Shown here in pieces: positions 14,201 to 27,000 of a stretch of 64,000 bases of DNA. The translations under genes and the position numbers were made by a program. Location of the stretch: assembly GCF_001411555.2 (NCBI RefSeq), contig NC_049905.1:17598097-17662096 (forward strand), written 5' to 3'. Origin of the DNA: Juglans regia (lineage: Eukaryota > Streptophyta > Magnoliopsida > Fagales > Juglandaceae). Numbering within the stretch: position 1 is the stretch's first letter; every line of letters begins with the position of its first letter. The notes below the pieces were generated by a model that saw nothing but the letters and a program-made list of their open reading frames with translations, did not search any database and was not told the origin of the DNA.

Positions 14201-15010
14201 CCTGCCCTGCCCCGATTCAACCTCAATCACTCTACTACATTCCTCTTCTAATGCCCAAGTAGCTTCATAGTGGAACAATCTTTTCTTTTTCTTCCCCCCT
14301 CCTCTTGGCCTGTCAAAGCATAATATTATTGGTCTATGGTTAAAGCACCTTGAAGGCAAGACCTAAAGCTATTTTTCTGGATAGAGCTCCAACCATTTAG
14401 AATTTACCATAGCCCTATCCAAACGTTCTTTAGTGAAGGTACCATCAATATGTCTATTGCCCCGTGTAAATTTATCTCCACACCATCCATATCATATAGC
14501 TCACTCACCTCCAAAGCCTCTCTAAATTGTGCCATCTGACTCTCCCTTTCCTGCCTACCACCTGCTTTCTCATCATGTGTAGATATTTCATTAAAATTCC
14601 CTGCAACACACCAGCATATCCCACTCACAGATTTGAAAGAGGCAAGCATACTCCATACCTCATTCCTTTTCTGCACCTTTGGGTGACCGTAGAACCCAGT
14701 GAATAACCATCTCTCCTTAGTTATAGGATCTAATAACCAACAATTAATATGTCTGTGTGAAAAGTTATAAATGTCAGCCACCATATCACTTCTAGAATAT
14801 AAATTTAGGCCCCCACCTTTGCCAATTGCATCCACTTCAAAACAATTAGGCATACCGAGTTTTCTCTTCAACTAATCAGTTTTTCCCCTATGCATTTTTG
14901 TCTCCATTAAAAAGACAAAATTGAGCTTCTTATCCTTTACTAAAAAGCAAAGGTCCTGAACTGTCCGAGGGTTTACTACCTCTCTTCCGTTCCTGCCATG
15001 TTTTGATTTA
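11240..15010 (-). pseudogene. LINE ORF2: endonuclease, reverse transcriptase, RNase H (broken)
   Basis: Read downward from about 15010. The endonuclease region spans about 15000-14404. It has the METK motif, and VAGNFNEI stands where the family normally has GDFNEI, so a catalytic aspartate is replaced by asparagine. A linker region is open at 14359-13877. The reverse transcriptase is at 13587-12994 (ITLIPKV, YRPISLCNVVYKL, LKLDMSKAYDRIEW). Its active-site motif reads FANDC at about 12935, where FADD is expected. The thumb follows at 12919-12416. A zf-RVT-like stretch lies at 12051-11797 and 11700-11440 (LWGLEVP, VVHILWSYP). An RNase H start (VKANWDAA) lies near 11350. Several stops and frameshifts separate these blocks. 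The protein would have nicked DNA and copied its own RNA. It cannot do so now. Confidence 0.88.
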
Positions 15011-15177
15011 ACCTGAATTATAATAGGTTCAGAAGACACACCTTTCTCCCCTACCCTCCTCTTCCACTTCCCTCCTCCTTTTATACCCTACGAGCTCATC
15101 ACATTCACACCAAGATCTCCTTCCCTATCCACCCCAGTCCCATTTAGACTAACTATGATTGAGGGTGTATCTTCCTT

Positions 15178-16180
15178 TTAACCAGATTTTAAGCTCTGTA
15201 ATTCTTCTGAGTCGCAGTGCCCCTCTCCCTCATCATTAATCATTCCTAGTCCTCCCATCGTTTCCCCTTGATCCATTCCCAATCTCTCCTCTTCAACCAC
15301 CTTATGAGCCTTCTCAGTATCATCTCTAGATTCCCTTTCCACCTCATTGGGAGCCATCGATGTGTCATCATTAGACTTCCTATCAGATCCACCTAGATTA
15401 GCTTCACTCCCTCTTTTCTTCATGAAACCAGTCCTCACATTCTTCCTTACAAAATTATATGGTCTAAGCCAGGAGCCATATTGCCCATCCTCTCCTTGTT
15501 TCTGCTTAGAACTCTCATTCCTCTTCATGCATTCCCTCCTATAGTGAGAAAATCTCCCACAATCAAAACATATTTCAGGGAGTTTTTCATATCTAAAACG
15601 GATCCACAAATTCTTCCCCTTCATAGGAACCACCCTCCCCCTTACCAACACCTTCATTAGATCCACTTCCACACGAATATGCAGAAACTGATCCTATCCA
15701 CAACCATCCTCACCAGTTACCACATCAAGAACCTACCCAATCATACCTCATATCTGCCTCCCACATTCCTCATTCATACAAGCAAAAGGAAGGTCATGAA
15801 GCTGTACCCAAAACCTTTCTATAGCAAATGACATTTCTGTTGGTTGAATACCATCATACAGATTAAGGACAATTAGACAATTGTCAAACAACCATGGTTT
15901 TCCATCCCAAACCTTATGTTTATCTACCATGGTAGCAAAAGTTATTACAAAAACATTCATCCTTACCTCCGAAAAGAAGCAAGGCTGGAGATTCTCCACA
16001 CCTTCGCCATGGTAGATTCCAATACTCCCTTTCCAATACTCCTTTCAGTCAACACCTTTCCCATTAGACTCCTCTCACCCTTATCTTCCAACTCGTTTGG
16101 GATACACTCATCCACTACAAAATTATGATCCTCTTCCTCAGTGAGTCACAACTTCTCTCACTTCCTGCCATCTCCTCCAT
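15178..16180 (-). pseudogene. LINE ORF1: DUF4283 plus zinc knuckle (broken)
   Basis: The probable start is ATG at 16180 (MEEMAGSERS). A frameshift follows near 16110. The DUF4283-like part is open at 15999-15748 (VWDGKPWLFDNCLIVLNLYDG and FWVQLHDLPFACMNEECGRQI are typical). A second break near 15735 separates it from 15672-15178, which carries the CCHC knuckle CFDCGRFSHYRREC at about 15570-15530. The tail is rich in acidic and basic residues. In the family this protein binds the element RNA. It sits directly upstream of ORF2 on the same strand. Confidence 0.82.
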
Positions 16181-16445
16181 TGTCAAAAAATGTTCCCATG
16201 AATTTCTCTCTCAGAAACAGCCCCTCTGTGGCGTTAGAAGCACCGCATTTCACGATGTCAACACTCTGCGAACCACCCTGCAACAATCCTTCCTCGCCAA
16301 CACCCACCTTGCCAGATTCATTTCCACACTTGGGACCACCTCCAGAAGCTTCAAAATTCAGTTATAACAGTCTCATGTGCGTAGCACAACCTCACTCCAC
16401 CTCTTTTCCTAGAGATAAAAAGATAGAAGACTTACAGATTGAGGC

Positions 16446-19183
16446 TATTTTTGTTAGTTATCATACGGTACCAATAGGTATATGACGATAAGACCTTTTT
16501 ATTTACAATTTTATCTACATGACCTAACTTTTTTAGAGAAAAAAAGTTTAATTTGTATTAATATAAAAAGATTGTACCAGAAATGGGATGAAGATTGTAA
16601 CAAAGCCTGTAAATAGTTTGTCGTGGGAATAAAAATGGAATATGCAGCCAAATCATGAAGATCATCAGAAAATAATTGATAGGATCGGATGGTCATGGTA
16701 CATAATAGCTAGGATTCTACCACAGATCAGGAACCGTACGTAGGGCTAGAGCACAAAATTAATACCAAAAACTTGCAACATACCCCATTCATATAATAAG
16801 ATTATAAACACCCTTGATAAACATTATTTATAATTGAAAATAGATTTTATAACAATTTACAAATGTAAAAGAATAATTTTTAAAATTAAAAAATATGAAA
16901 AATTGATAACTCGATCTTTAAAAACATATTTTTACTTTAAAGATAACATTTTTTACAAAGTTTTTTCGCATGTAATTTTAAGAATCTTAGGATTAATTTT
17001 GGTTTTTAAAATGGAGTACATACACTACTATAATTTTTTCGTAATTTAAGTTATTGCGAAAAGTGATAGATTAGGGAGTGATTACTACTTAAGTTATTTT
17101 ATTATCAAATCAGTGTGTAGTCATCTACAATACTTTAATGATAAGATTTAAATTTTAAAATTTATTTTTTAAATCAAATTACATGAGAATATAATATTTC
17201 TTACTTTTTAAGTATTAGTAGTTTGAAATATCCCAAAGGCACGAAAGGAAGGGGGAAGAATGCGAAAAGCTAGGAAAGACATGAAAGGTGGAGGCGGTGA
17301 AAAGAAAAAGGAAAATCTTTCCTTACAAAAATCTGAATAAAGGTAATCCAAAAGGCAAGGTAATCATGGAAAATATATTAAAATGAGAGCGATCGGACGG
17401 CCAGGGAGCTCTCTTGCAGAGAGAGAGAGAGAGAGAGAAGCATAATAATATGGGTAACGGGTTGGTATAACTGCATGGTGGAATTGAATTAGTACATAAA
17501 TCTAGCTATAGGTTTGGTAACCTTCCTTCGAGCGGGCAGGTTTGGGGTGGGATGAGACATAAAATTCTCGTCTCATCTCATCATTATATATTTTTTAAAT
17601 TTTTATATAAAATATAATATTTTTTAATATCATCTCATCATTATATATTTTTTAAATTTTTATATAAAATATAATAAATAATTTAATTTTTTTAAATCTC
17701 AATTTAACTTTTTTAAATTTTAAAATAATAATAATATTAAAATATAATATTTTAAACACTAAAATAAAATATAAAATTCTCATCTCACCCTCCAAACCTG
17801 TCTATTTCCGGTTAAGGTTTGTCCCATCCTGCTTTCTTTCTCCTCAACTAAATTTCACGCGTCAATGAAAGCCCATTAATCAAAGAACATGGAAACACTT
17901 ACAAGCCAGGAATAACATAAAATTAACACGAGGTTTAATGACAAAACATCCACCCTTACGTGTGTATATATATATATATATATATATATGACCAGTCTTA
18001 AGATGTGCAATTTTCTTTTATGTAGATTCCAAATTTCTCCTACTTTTTTTAATGGGAGTATGCAGAACTTGCATACTATAAATCTGTATATATAATTTTC
18101 AAATATATAAATATATATATGTGATCTTGAATATGACATATAAAGTATGTATATATATATATACACGTACCTGCAAGTTATAGATACATACATACATACA
18201 AATATATATACATGTTGAATTAAATAATCTTATGATTATAGATCTTGATCGACATGTATTTTATTTGTCATTACTCCAAAATGTGGGAGAAGGAATACTA
18301 GGCAGGAAAGGCCCCAGCATTTGGACCACTGGTATTTATATATATTTGGTCTGGGTAGGTGAGCACCCCAAGGTTATACAATCAATCAGGGCTAGCTAAG
18401 CTGCCAAGTGGGGGCCGGCCGGAATGTGTAGATGAAGCTAGTAGTATTTATATATATATATATTTATAGTTGAAGAACCGGTAAAGTTGGGTTATTTCCT
18501 TTATATTTTTTTATAGATAGATAATTCTCCAAATGATTTGTCTATATTTTCTTTGTAATATATCACCAAAACTTATTTTTTTTATATTTTAATTAATGAT
18601 TTTTACAATATATAATATTATATATTAGTTTATCTATTTTTTTTCTTTATATCATTTAAAAATTTTATTAGTTTCTAATATTCTTTCTACCTACAAATGA
18701 ATTTGTAACATACCCATAAATTTTAAGAAATAATAGTGGTAGTCATGAGCATACAAACGTCATACAATCACTTTAAAAAAAATAAATAAATATGAGATCC
18801 ACGTGAAAAAAATTAATTTTTTAATAGTGAACCTGTCTCTTTTTCAAAACAATTGCTCGACGCTTGCACACTTCACGACTGTATGTAGCATTACTCTAAA
18901 AAATAAAAAGTATAAGCAAGAAAACTAAAAATAAAATCAAAAGATGAGAAAATGCGACTATATTATGAGAAGAAAATTAGAAATATTAGATGCATAGCAA
19001 ATCATTTCATTCCTAGGTATTATATCTGCAGCTATCAAAATATCAAATCTCATTTTATCTAGCAAGTATTAAAAGCGGAAATTAATGAATAAAACAAAAA
19101 AAATTTATATGGATGAATTAATAGTGCCAACTAAATGGAGTGGGATTACTGAAGCAAAATAGAAAATGTAGATAAAATACATG
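16446..19183. other. AT-rich intergenic DNA upstream of the FAR gene
   Basis: No gene is supported. It holds a MITE at 17535-17803, a TA microsatellite at about 17963-17988, a GA run at about 17417-17438, and a fold-back repeat fragment at about 18690-18895 ending in GCTTGCACACTTCACGACTG, which resembles the sequence at 22140-22290 in FAR intron 5. Confidence 0.6.
17535..17803. mobile_element. MITE with GGCAGGTTTGG terminal repeats
   Basis: The left end is GGCAGGTTTGGGGTGGGATG and the right end is CTCATCTCACCCTCCAAACC followed by TGTCT. The two are inverted copies. The core is AT-rich, and a phrase of more than 40 bp, starting ATCTCATCATTATATATTTT, is duplicated within it. It is the same family as 45627-45844, but more diverged. 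Confidence 0.72.
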
Positions 19184-19404
19184 ATGATCCATTGGAGCTC
19201 CTTTTTAGAAAAATAATTGATGACTTTAAATATGCATGGAAAATATATGATCCATTGGAGTGCTTTAAGTATCCCTCATTCTCCCACACATCAGCAAATA
19301 ACAATCGCTGGTGCTTGCGTGTACTCCACCACATAACTGCCCCCATCCCTTCAGTATATGAAACGGCTTGATCTCTTCTTCTCCTAATCACCATTGTCGT
19401 CTCT

Positions 19405-19449
<45 letters not shown>

Positions 19450-19463
19450 ATATCTTTTCCTCC
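19184..19463 (+). promoter_or_regulatory. FAR gene promoter and 5' leader
   Basis: A 14-bp direct repeat, ATGATCCATTGGAG, lies at 19184-19197 and 19247-19260. Each copy contains ATTGG, a CCAAT box on the other strand. A weak TATA-like site (GTATATGAAA) lies at about 19353-19362. A long CT microsatellite at about 19407-19446 ends 17 bp before the start codon, so the 5' leader is probably CT-rich. The promoter role is inferred from position. Confidence 0.45.
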
Positions 19464-22400
19464 ATGGAGTTAGGAAGTATATTACAGCTCCTTGAGAACA
19501 AGGCCATTTTAGTCACTGGTGCAACTGGGTTTCTGGCAAAAAGTACATATATTATAGCACTACTAATCTCTCTGTTTTGTGTCACGTATTTGTAGTGTGA
19601 ATGTGCCTTTGATGCTAATTTGTATGGATATATGCAGTTTTTGTGGAGAAAGTACTAAGAGTTCAACCAAACGTGAAGAAGCTCTATCTTCTTCTAAGAG
19701 CTGCAGATGCCAAGTCTGCAACACAACGTCTTCATAATGAGGTATATATATACACACGTAGATGATCATGATCATCATGATATCTTGTTTTCATAAGGAA
19801 GAGTTGGATCATTATAATTTCTGCTGCAGATCTTGGGGAAGGACTTGTTCATTTTGCTAAAGCAAAAATGGGGTACAAATCTGAATTCCCTTGTATCAGA
19901 GAAAGTAACTGTGGTAGCTGGGGACCTCTGTCGTGAGGATTTGGGCTTGCAGGACGACTCCTCCATTTTGAGGGAGGAGATGTTCAACCAAATCGATTTC
20001 ATTGTGAATTTAGCTGCAACCACCAATTTTGATGAAAGGTGAGCTGATCGATCATGGATGATGATCAGTACTATATACGTACGTACTACTGTTAAGCTTT
20101 TATACAAAGGTAATTAATTAATATATATCACTTTCTCTAATAATATTATATATGTCATGCAGATATGACGTTGCTTTGGCCCTCAATACACTGGGAGCTG
20201 AGCATATTCTAAGATTTGCTAAAAAATGTGTTAGACTAAAGGTGCTTGTCCATGTATCCACGGGTTAGTTATATAAACTCCTAGCTAATTTCCAATTCTA
20301 TATATTATTATAAATATTATTTTCTTCTTTATTTTTACTACTATTTTTAAAAGTCTAAAGATCTTTAGAGACCACTAAGTGAAATTAGAAGTACTATTAA
20401 ATGACGGGATATATATATATATCTTTCTTCTAACGGATCTGGTTAAATTAATTTATAAATTTAGTATTTAATATTGACTTTTCGACATGTAATTTTTTTT
20501 TTTTTCCTTTTTTTAGCATATGTGTCAGGGGAAAAAGCAGGACTGATCCTCGAAGATCCTTATAAAATGGGTGAAACACTTAATGGGACCCCGGGATTAG
20601 ACATGGAAGTAGAGAAGAAACTGGTGGAGGAAGAATTGAACTGCCTTCGAGCTCAGGGAGCTCCTGAAGAAGAAATCACTTTGGCCATGAAGAATTTGGG
20701 TATTCAAAGGTTTGTCCTCTAATTACCTTATGTATGTATGTATGTATGTATGTGATCCTAATAAAGTCTTACATCCTTGATCAAATACTAACTAGGAAGA
20801 CCGAGTCTTAAATATTTGTCCTGCCCCCATCATCATCATGTGCATGTTTTATTTGTGTTGAAATATCAGTTAAATCATTCAAGTCACATTTTTTTTTTTG
20901 GGTTTAAACTTTTTAAATTAATAAATAATAATTTAACTTTATATTATAACAACGGTACAAATTTAGTACAATTATATTTTTTATATAATTAATACGGAGA
21001 AATGATATTTACAGTTATGGAATGCGTAAGTATCTCATAATTTCTTTAAAAATAATAAATAAATACAAGACTTATATAAAAAAAATTAATTATGTAATAA
21101 TAAATCTTATTCTTCTTCAAAACGAATGTTCTGTACTTACCAATTCTACTCACAAGCGAGGGACAACACTATTGAACCAATCAAATGGTACACAAGTATA
21201 TAAATTAACTGTCGCTGGCTGTCGATCTTTCTAAATATCGCAAACAACTTGAAAACATGTGTTTCTTCTCTAATTAGATGAGAGTAATATTAGAGAAAAG
21301 CCACTATAGCAGTGTACACTTGCTGCGTAGTTACTTCTAGTTGATTGTTCCCAATACTTACTTGAGGAGATGTGTGGTCTAGATAATGTCACATCATGTG
21401 TGTAAAATAGATGCTCTCAATAATGACTTCTATCTATATTTATTCATTAGATGATATTAATGATATTGCATAACTTTAGGATTAACTATTAATGATATTA
21501 ATCAAAATCTCGTTTGAATTAAAAAATAAGATGCAAGTTGTAAATAATAATAAAATTTATGAATTAAAATGTATAAATAATAATAAATAATATTTCAAAC
21601 TCTATATTTCAAATGAAACGAGCTATATGTGCATGACTTGTTGTATGTGTCCATTGAGTGAGAACAGCGAGAAAATAGGACTGTTGGTTTGTCACATTAA
21701 AAACATCGAGGAAGAATTCATGACTGCACCCACCAAACACACGCCACAGCAGTACAGACACACAAAATTAATAACAGTTAATGAGAAGTTGACACAGTCG
21801 CCGTCCAATTACTCACCACATTGGCTACCCATGTACGACAGTTAGGTTAGGTTAGGTCGATATGGTTAAATAAAAACACATGCACTTTTAAAGCTGACAA
21901 CAGAAAAATGACCATAAAAAATAAAATAAAAAATTGTCATATTCTGTCCGTCCATCCATCCATCCATCAGTAAAAACTATCAATGCATGTCGTAAGATGG
22001 GCAAAATTACATATATTGAAAGGATTTTCTCGAGAAAGTGATATCACATTAAAAACAGATATTTAAACAGATCTGAAATGTCAAGGTTTCCCATTTATCC
22101 ACACTGTCTCTGCATGTCATAAGTGCAGAAATATTTTGGGAGACGTGGAATGCGTAAATGCTGTGCAGTCGCTTTGAAAAAGAGTGGAGTTCACTATTAA
22201 AAAATTAATTTCTTTTCAGGTGGGTCCCTTATTTATTCACTTTTTTCAAAGCGACTGCACGGCGACTGCACGCTCACGACTGCAAGTATCATTTCTCATA
22301 TTTTGGATCTCGAATGTTTTTTTTAAAAATATTTTTAATGATATTATAAATTTTTTATTTTTTTAAAAAAATATTTATAATAATTAAAAAAATAAATAAA

Positions 22401-24010
22401 AAAAATAAAATACATTATTCGAGACTCAAATTCGGATAACTTTTTCTATGACGGTAGCCGAACTCGTCATAAGTGAAATGTTAACCAAAAATAAATAAAT
22501 GTATATAAATTTTTTTTTTATTAGTCACTATTAATTATTTCATATCTTATATTCTATAAAAAATATTTCTATATTCTATGTAAAACAAATCTATACGCTA
22601 TAAAAAAAAAAGTTATAAATGTGAAGTATGAGAATAAATAATGACTGATGCATAATATTTTTTATATATAAATATTAAAAATTTCTTCGAAAGTTTTAAC
22701 TTTTTTTAAAGGAAAAAAAAGTGCTTTAATTTGTAATTATTTTATATCTTGTTTTAATGTTGTGCATGGAGCTAAGATATTCAGCATGATGAATTAATTA
22801 ACTACTTAATTTTAGTGACTAACCTAAATTTAATGTTGTACATGGTCGTCGATACATAACCAGGATGTCTTGTCGAGTCAAGAATTCCAGATGTCTTTTA
22901 TTTGTAGTGGGTACGTAGTCAATGTAGAGAGGTCACTCCTCACATGCCCATTTGTAGGGGTTATTATATATTCAAGCCTCCCAACCCCAATAGGTCATCG
23001 CTTTATTCGGTGCATTCAATACTACGGCACATGAAGATAAGATTCTAATTTCTAATTAATAAAAGGCTTCATAAATAATTTCTTACATATATAATAATAT
23101 TTTATATTTTCCAAACATTTTTAATATTTTAGAGTGATATAGGGCTATGATAAGTTTGGATAGTGATATGAGAATTTTTTTATTTTGAATAAAAGTTTAA
23201 AATATTATTTTTTAATATTATATTATTTTAAAATTTAAAAAATTAAATTATTTATTATATTTTATGTATAAATTAAAAAAAATTATTATGATAAAATGAA
23301 ATAAAATAAAAATTTTGTGTCTCGTAAACCACTTGCCAAACCTGCCCAGTGTAGTAGGTATACCAATGATCGATATTTAATGATTGAATCTATGTCTCTT
23401 ACCAATAATTAAAGTTTAATATTATAAAAAAAAAAAAATTAACGCTACAAGTCACACTCTCTCTAGTGTGGGTTTGGATAGACAGTTTGAATAAAAATAT
23501 CTTATTTGGAGTTGTATTATTCGATAGTTTTGATTATCCAAACATAATATTTCATCTATTAAGTTTTAAAAATATCCACTTAAATGAACAGTAAATAAAC
23601 AGTATAAAACAGTAAAAATTGAAATGAACAGTGCCAAAGTTGACGTAAACAAAGTATGAACAGTATATGAACAATTGTAAACAGTAAAAATTGATATGAA
23701 CAGTGCATAAACAGTATATAAACAGTGCATAATGGACCCACCCCTTTATCAAGTCTCAAAAAAATCAAAACTATCTCATCTCATTTCACTATCCAAACAT
23801 AAATTTTTTTACAAACTATCTCATTTCATCTTAACTTAAAATATCTTACTACTATTCAAAACATTTCATCTTATCCCATCATAACTATTTATCCAAACCC
23901 ACCCTAAGAAAATAGGACACTTCTATCAATTTTGAATTATTTTTTAACTTTTTAAACAAGAAATGTAAAAATCGATAGGTAATATCACCTCATTGGAATG
24001 GTTACCAGAC

Positions 24011-24073
<63 letters not shown>

Positions 24074-27000
24074 ATATATAATGTTTCTTTTAAAACTTAC
24101 ATATTGCATTTATTTGTCTTAAAATTGTAAAATATCCCAACACATCCTTTTTACCCACCTTGAATGGATGATCCCTATGGGAGGGATTCTCCAATTTAGG
24201 AAAACATGATGGAAGAAATACTAAATCCACCACTGATGAAATAGAAAAAATCTATTTACCATCTATTTTTTCATCATCTCATGATCTAATATTAGATGAT
24301 AGGTTCAAAAGTGAAATATAATAAATAGTCTTTAACCATCTAATATCACATCATGAGATAATGAGATGATGATAAAAAAATAGATAATAAATAGCACTAA
24401 CTGATGAAATAATGGTCTCTCTTAGTGTTTCAAATTTGATATGGTACTAAGTTTGAAATGTTCAATGGTTTCCGGAATTTCGGACTAACAAGGAAATCCA
24501 AACAACTTCAATTCATGTTTTCTTTTGAAGTAAACAATGGGTTATTATATTTTCAAGCCATATTGTAAAACACACCTTTTACATTACTTAAACGGTAAAG
24601 TTTCTTCTGAAAGATTCAAATTTTAAAATATATTTTTTAAATCAAATAATATCAAGTAAGTATTTTATTATGTGTGTTAATCATATTGACTTATAAATAG
24701 AATTTCTCATAAACAATAGAAACAACTTGGGGCTAATCTTTTATATCATTTAAAGCAAAACGAGTTTTCATCTCTCTCTCTCTCCCTCCCTCCTCTTTGG
24801 TCTTAACAAGTATAAAGAACTCCAAGAGCATGAGCAGTTATGTCTCATATATTCTTGTTGGGAATATCACTACAAGAAAACTATTTATTTATGATCAGCT
24901 ATTTCTTACAAAAATGACTATTTCTTGTTAAAATGAGCATGTTTTCTTTGCAAATAGTTATTCTCATCGCAAATAATACGTCACAAATGTTTATTTTTCT
25001 TGTAGTGCATGAGATTCAAACTTAGATAAAATATTTGTTGTCAATAGAATTGTTGTTGCTGTTTGTTTTTTTAATAGAAAATTAAAGATTTTGTCAATGG
25101 AATTCTTAGTTTATCATATGCATATATAAAAGTATTGGCCTTAAGCTCTAAATTAACGAGGAAATGTTTATGTAAATATATATTTACAGGGCAAGAATGT
25201 ACGGATGGCCAAACACGTACGTATTTACAAAGGCAATGGGAGAGATGCTTCTTGGGCACTTGAAAGAAAATCTATCTGTGGTAATTGTTCGTCCTACCAT
25301 TGTAACAAGTACTTTCAAAGAACCTTTTCCTGGTTGGGTTGAGGGTGTCAGGTAACCTCCTAATTATATATCATTAATTTCTTCACAAGAAACCCATTCA
25401 TTTTCTTAATTTAAAAATAGAAAAACTATCTTGCATTTCTAATTTCTTCGTCAAAACATTATTTTCCTGGTTGGTTACCGAGAAAATCAGGGGGAATTAA
25501 TGTAGACATGAAACTAATTGCTTGTTTAATTGTGTTACAGGACGATCGACAGTCTAGCAGTTGGTTATGGCAAAGGAAAACTAACATGCTTCCTCGGAGA
25601 TCTTATGGCAATTGTTGACTTGGTGAGTTGGTATACGTAATTAGTTAAGCTTGGATGATATGAAAGCATTATATATATATTTATATATATATATATATAT
25701 ATGAAAACTTTCCTACTTTGTTCGTAAAAGGGACTCGATCGTACGTACACATATTAATGTCAGTAAAGTTCTAAAGACCACGATCTTATTCTATTATGAT
25801 TAGGTGACATTACACATTAATGTTAAGATTTTTCTTTAAAATGATAAAGGATGATTTAGGAATTATAAAAAGATCATATTTTACATAGAATAATTATATA
25901 TATTATATATATATCTATACAAACCTCAAATGTACAAGACTCGTGCAGACATTTAATAAAAAAGTAGACCCGATTACGAAAAAGTGTGAAAAACTCACTT
26001 TTTCTTATTGGAGCTCACTTTTTTACACAAGACTTGCACAAAATTTATGCATTTGGGACTTATCCCAAACCTTATAATTGGGGGGACGTATGACATGTAG
26101 CATTATCAAACAGAAAAAGAAATAATCTAAAGTACGAAATATTATATATAATGCTTAATGCAGATACCAGCTGACTTGGTGGTGAATGCTATAATAGTAG
26201 CGATGGTGGCTCATGCGAATCAACCTTGTGACATAATTTACCAAATTGGATCTTCAGTAAGAAATCCTGTAAGAAACAGCATACTTCAAGAGATGGGCTT
26301 CCTTTACTTCTCCCAAAAACCATGGATAGATAAGAATGGGAAACCTGTCAAGGTTAGCAAGGCTTTGGTGTTAGGTGATATGGATAGCTTCCACAGATAC
26401 ATGGCCATTCGTTATTTGCTTCTTTTGAAGGTTTGTTCTTAACCCATTTTATGCTACTTTTCTAATTTTCTTTTCCTTCAAACAGAACATGATATACCTA
26501 CTTTCCATTAATCAAGTATATAAATCCTTTAGTCTAGGATCGATTTGGGTTTGGCCTAGAGTTTAGAGTGGGAGAGAGAGATACGTAAAGTTGTGGATTT
26601 CACAAAATCTGTATCTGCCTGCACTACAAGAAAAATTGACTTTTGTAGCCATTTAATTGTGGCGAAAAGATTATTTATGACTAAAACAGACTCATTTTAA
26701 CTATAAATAACCATTTCGATAGAATTAACTGGCCACAAATATGTAGTTTTCTTGTAGTGCCGATTGAATTACTCGGACAGCATTAAATGTTTAATAAATG
26801 TGACATGTTCTCTTTTTGTTCATTTGCTAATCATAAGAGCTAGCCCACTTTGTTTTTCATCATAAACTTGAAAGAGAAAGAATCAATCGGCACTGTTTTA
26901 ATTAGAATCTCTCCCATGTTCAACATCCCCTCTTCAGTACAAGTATTCATGCATGTCATCTTTGGATTGATCTTTTTCTTTTTTCTTCTAGGGACTAGAA

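Larger units (their letters stand above)
10772..16434 (-). mobile_element. L1-type LINE, near full length, inactive
   Basis: A 5.66-kb non-LTR retrotransposon read on the - strand. Its 3' end is a poly(A) tail, seen as a T run at 10772-10781. The two sides carry an 11-bp target duplication, CAGACTGAGGC at 10761-10771 and CAGATTGAGGC at 16435-16445, with one difference. Inside, in order from 16.2 kb downward, are an ORF1 with DUF4283-like and zinc-knuckle regions, then an ORF2 with endonuclease, reverse transcriptase, zf-RVT and RNase H regions. Both ORFs are interrupted. A hAT-like fragment interrupts the 3' part at 10870-11093. Length and domain order match complete plant L1 elements, so 5' truncation looks absent or small. 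Confidence 0.9.
20710..25189 (+). other. FAR intron 5, 4.48 kb, transposon-filled
   Basis: The donor is GTTTGTCC at 20710 and the acceptor TTTACAG ends at 25189. The other introns of this gene are 88 to 561 bp, so this one is at least eightfold longer. It contains fold-back elements at about 21000-21160 and 22140-22290, MITEs at 23151-23348 and 23468-23903, a TA/TG microsatellite at 24015-24080, and a CACTA-type MITE at 24868-25007. No ORF of interest was seen on either strand. Confidence 0.85.

Noticed and set aside
17876..18193. 105-codon - strand frame rich in Tyr/Ile
   Set aside because: It is produced by TA microsatellites.
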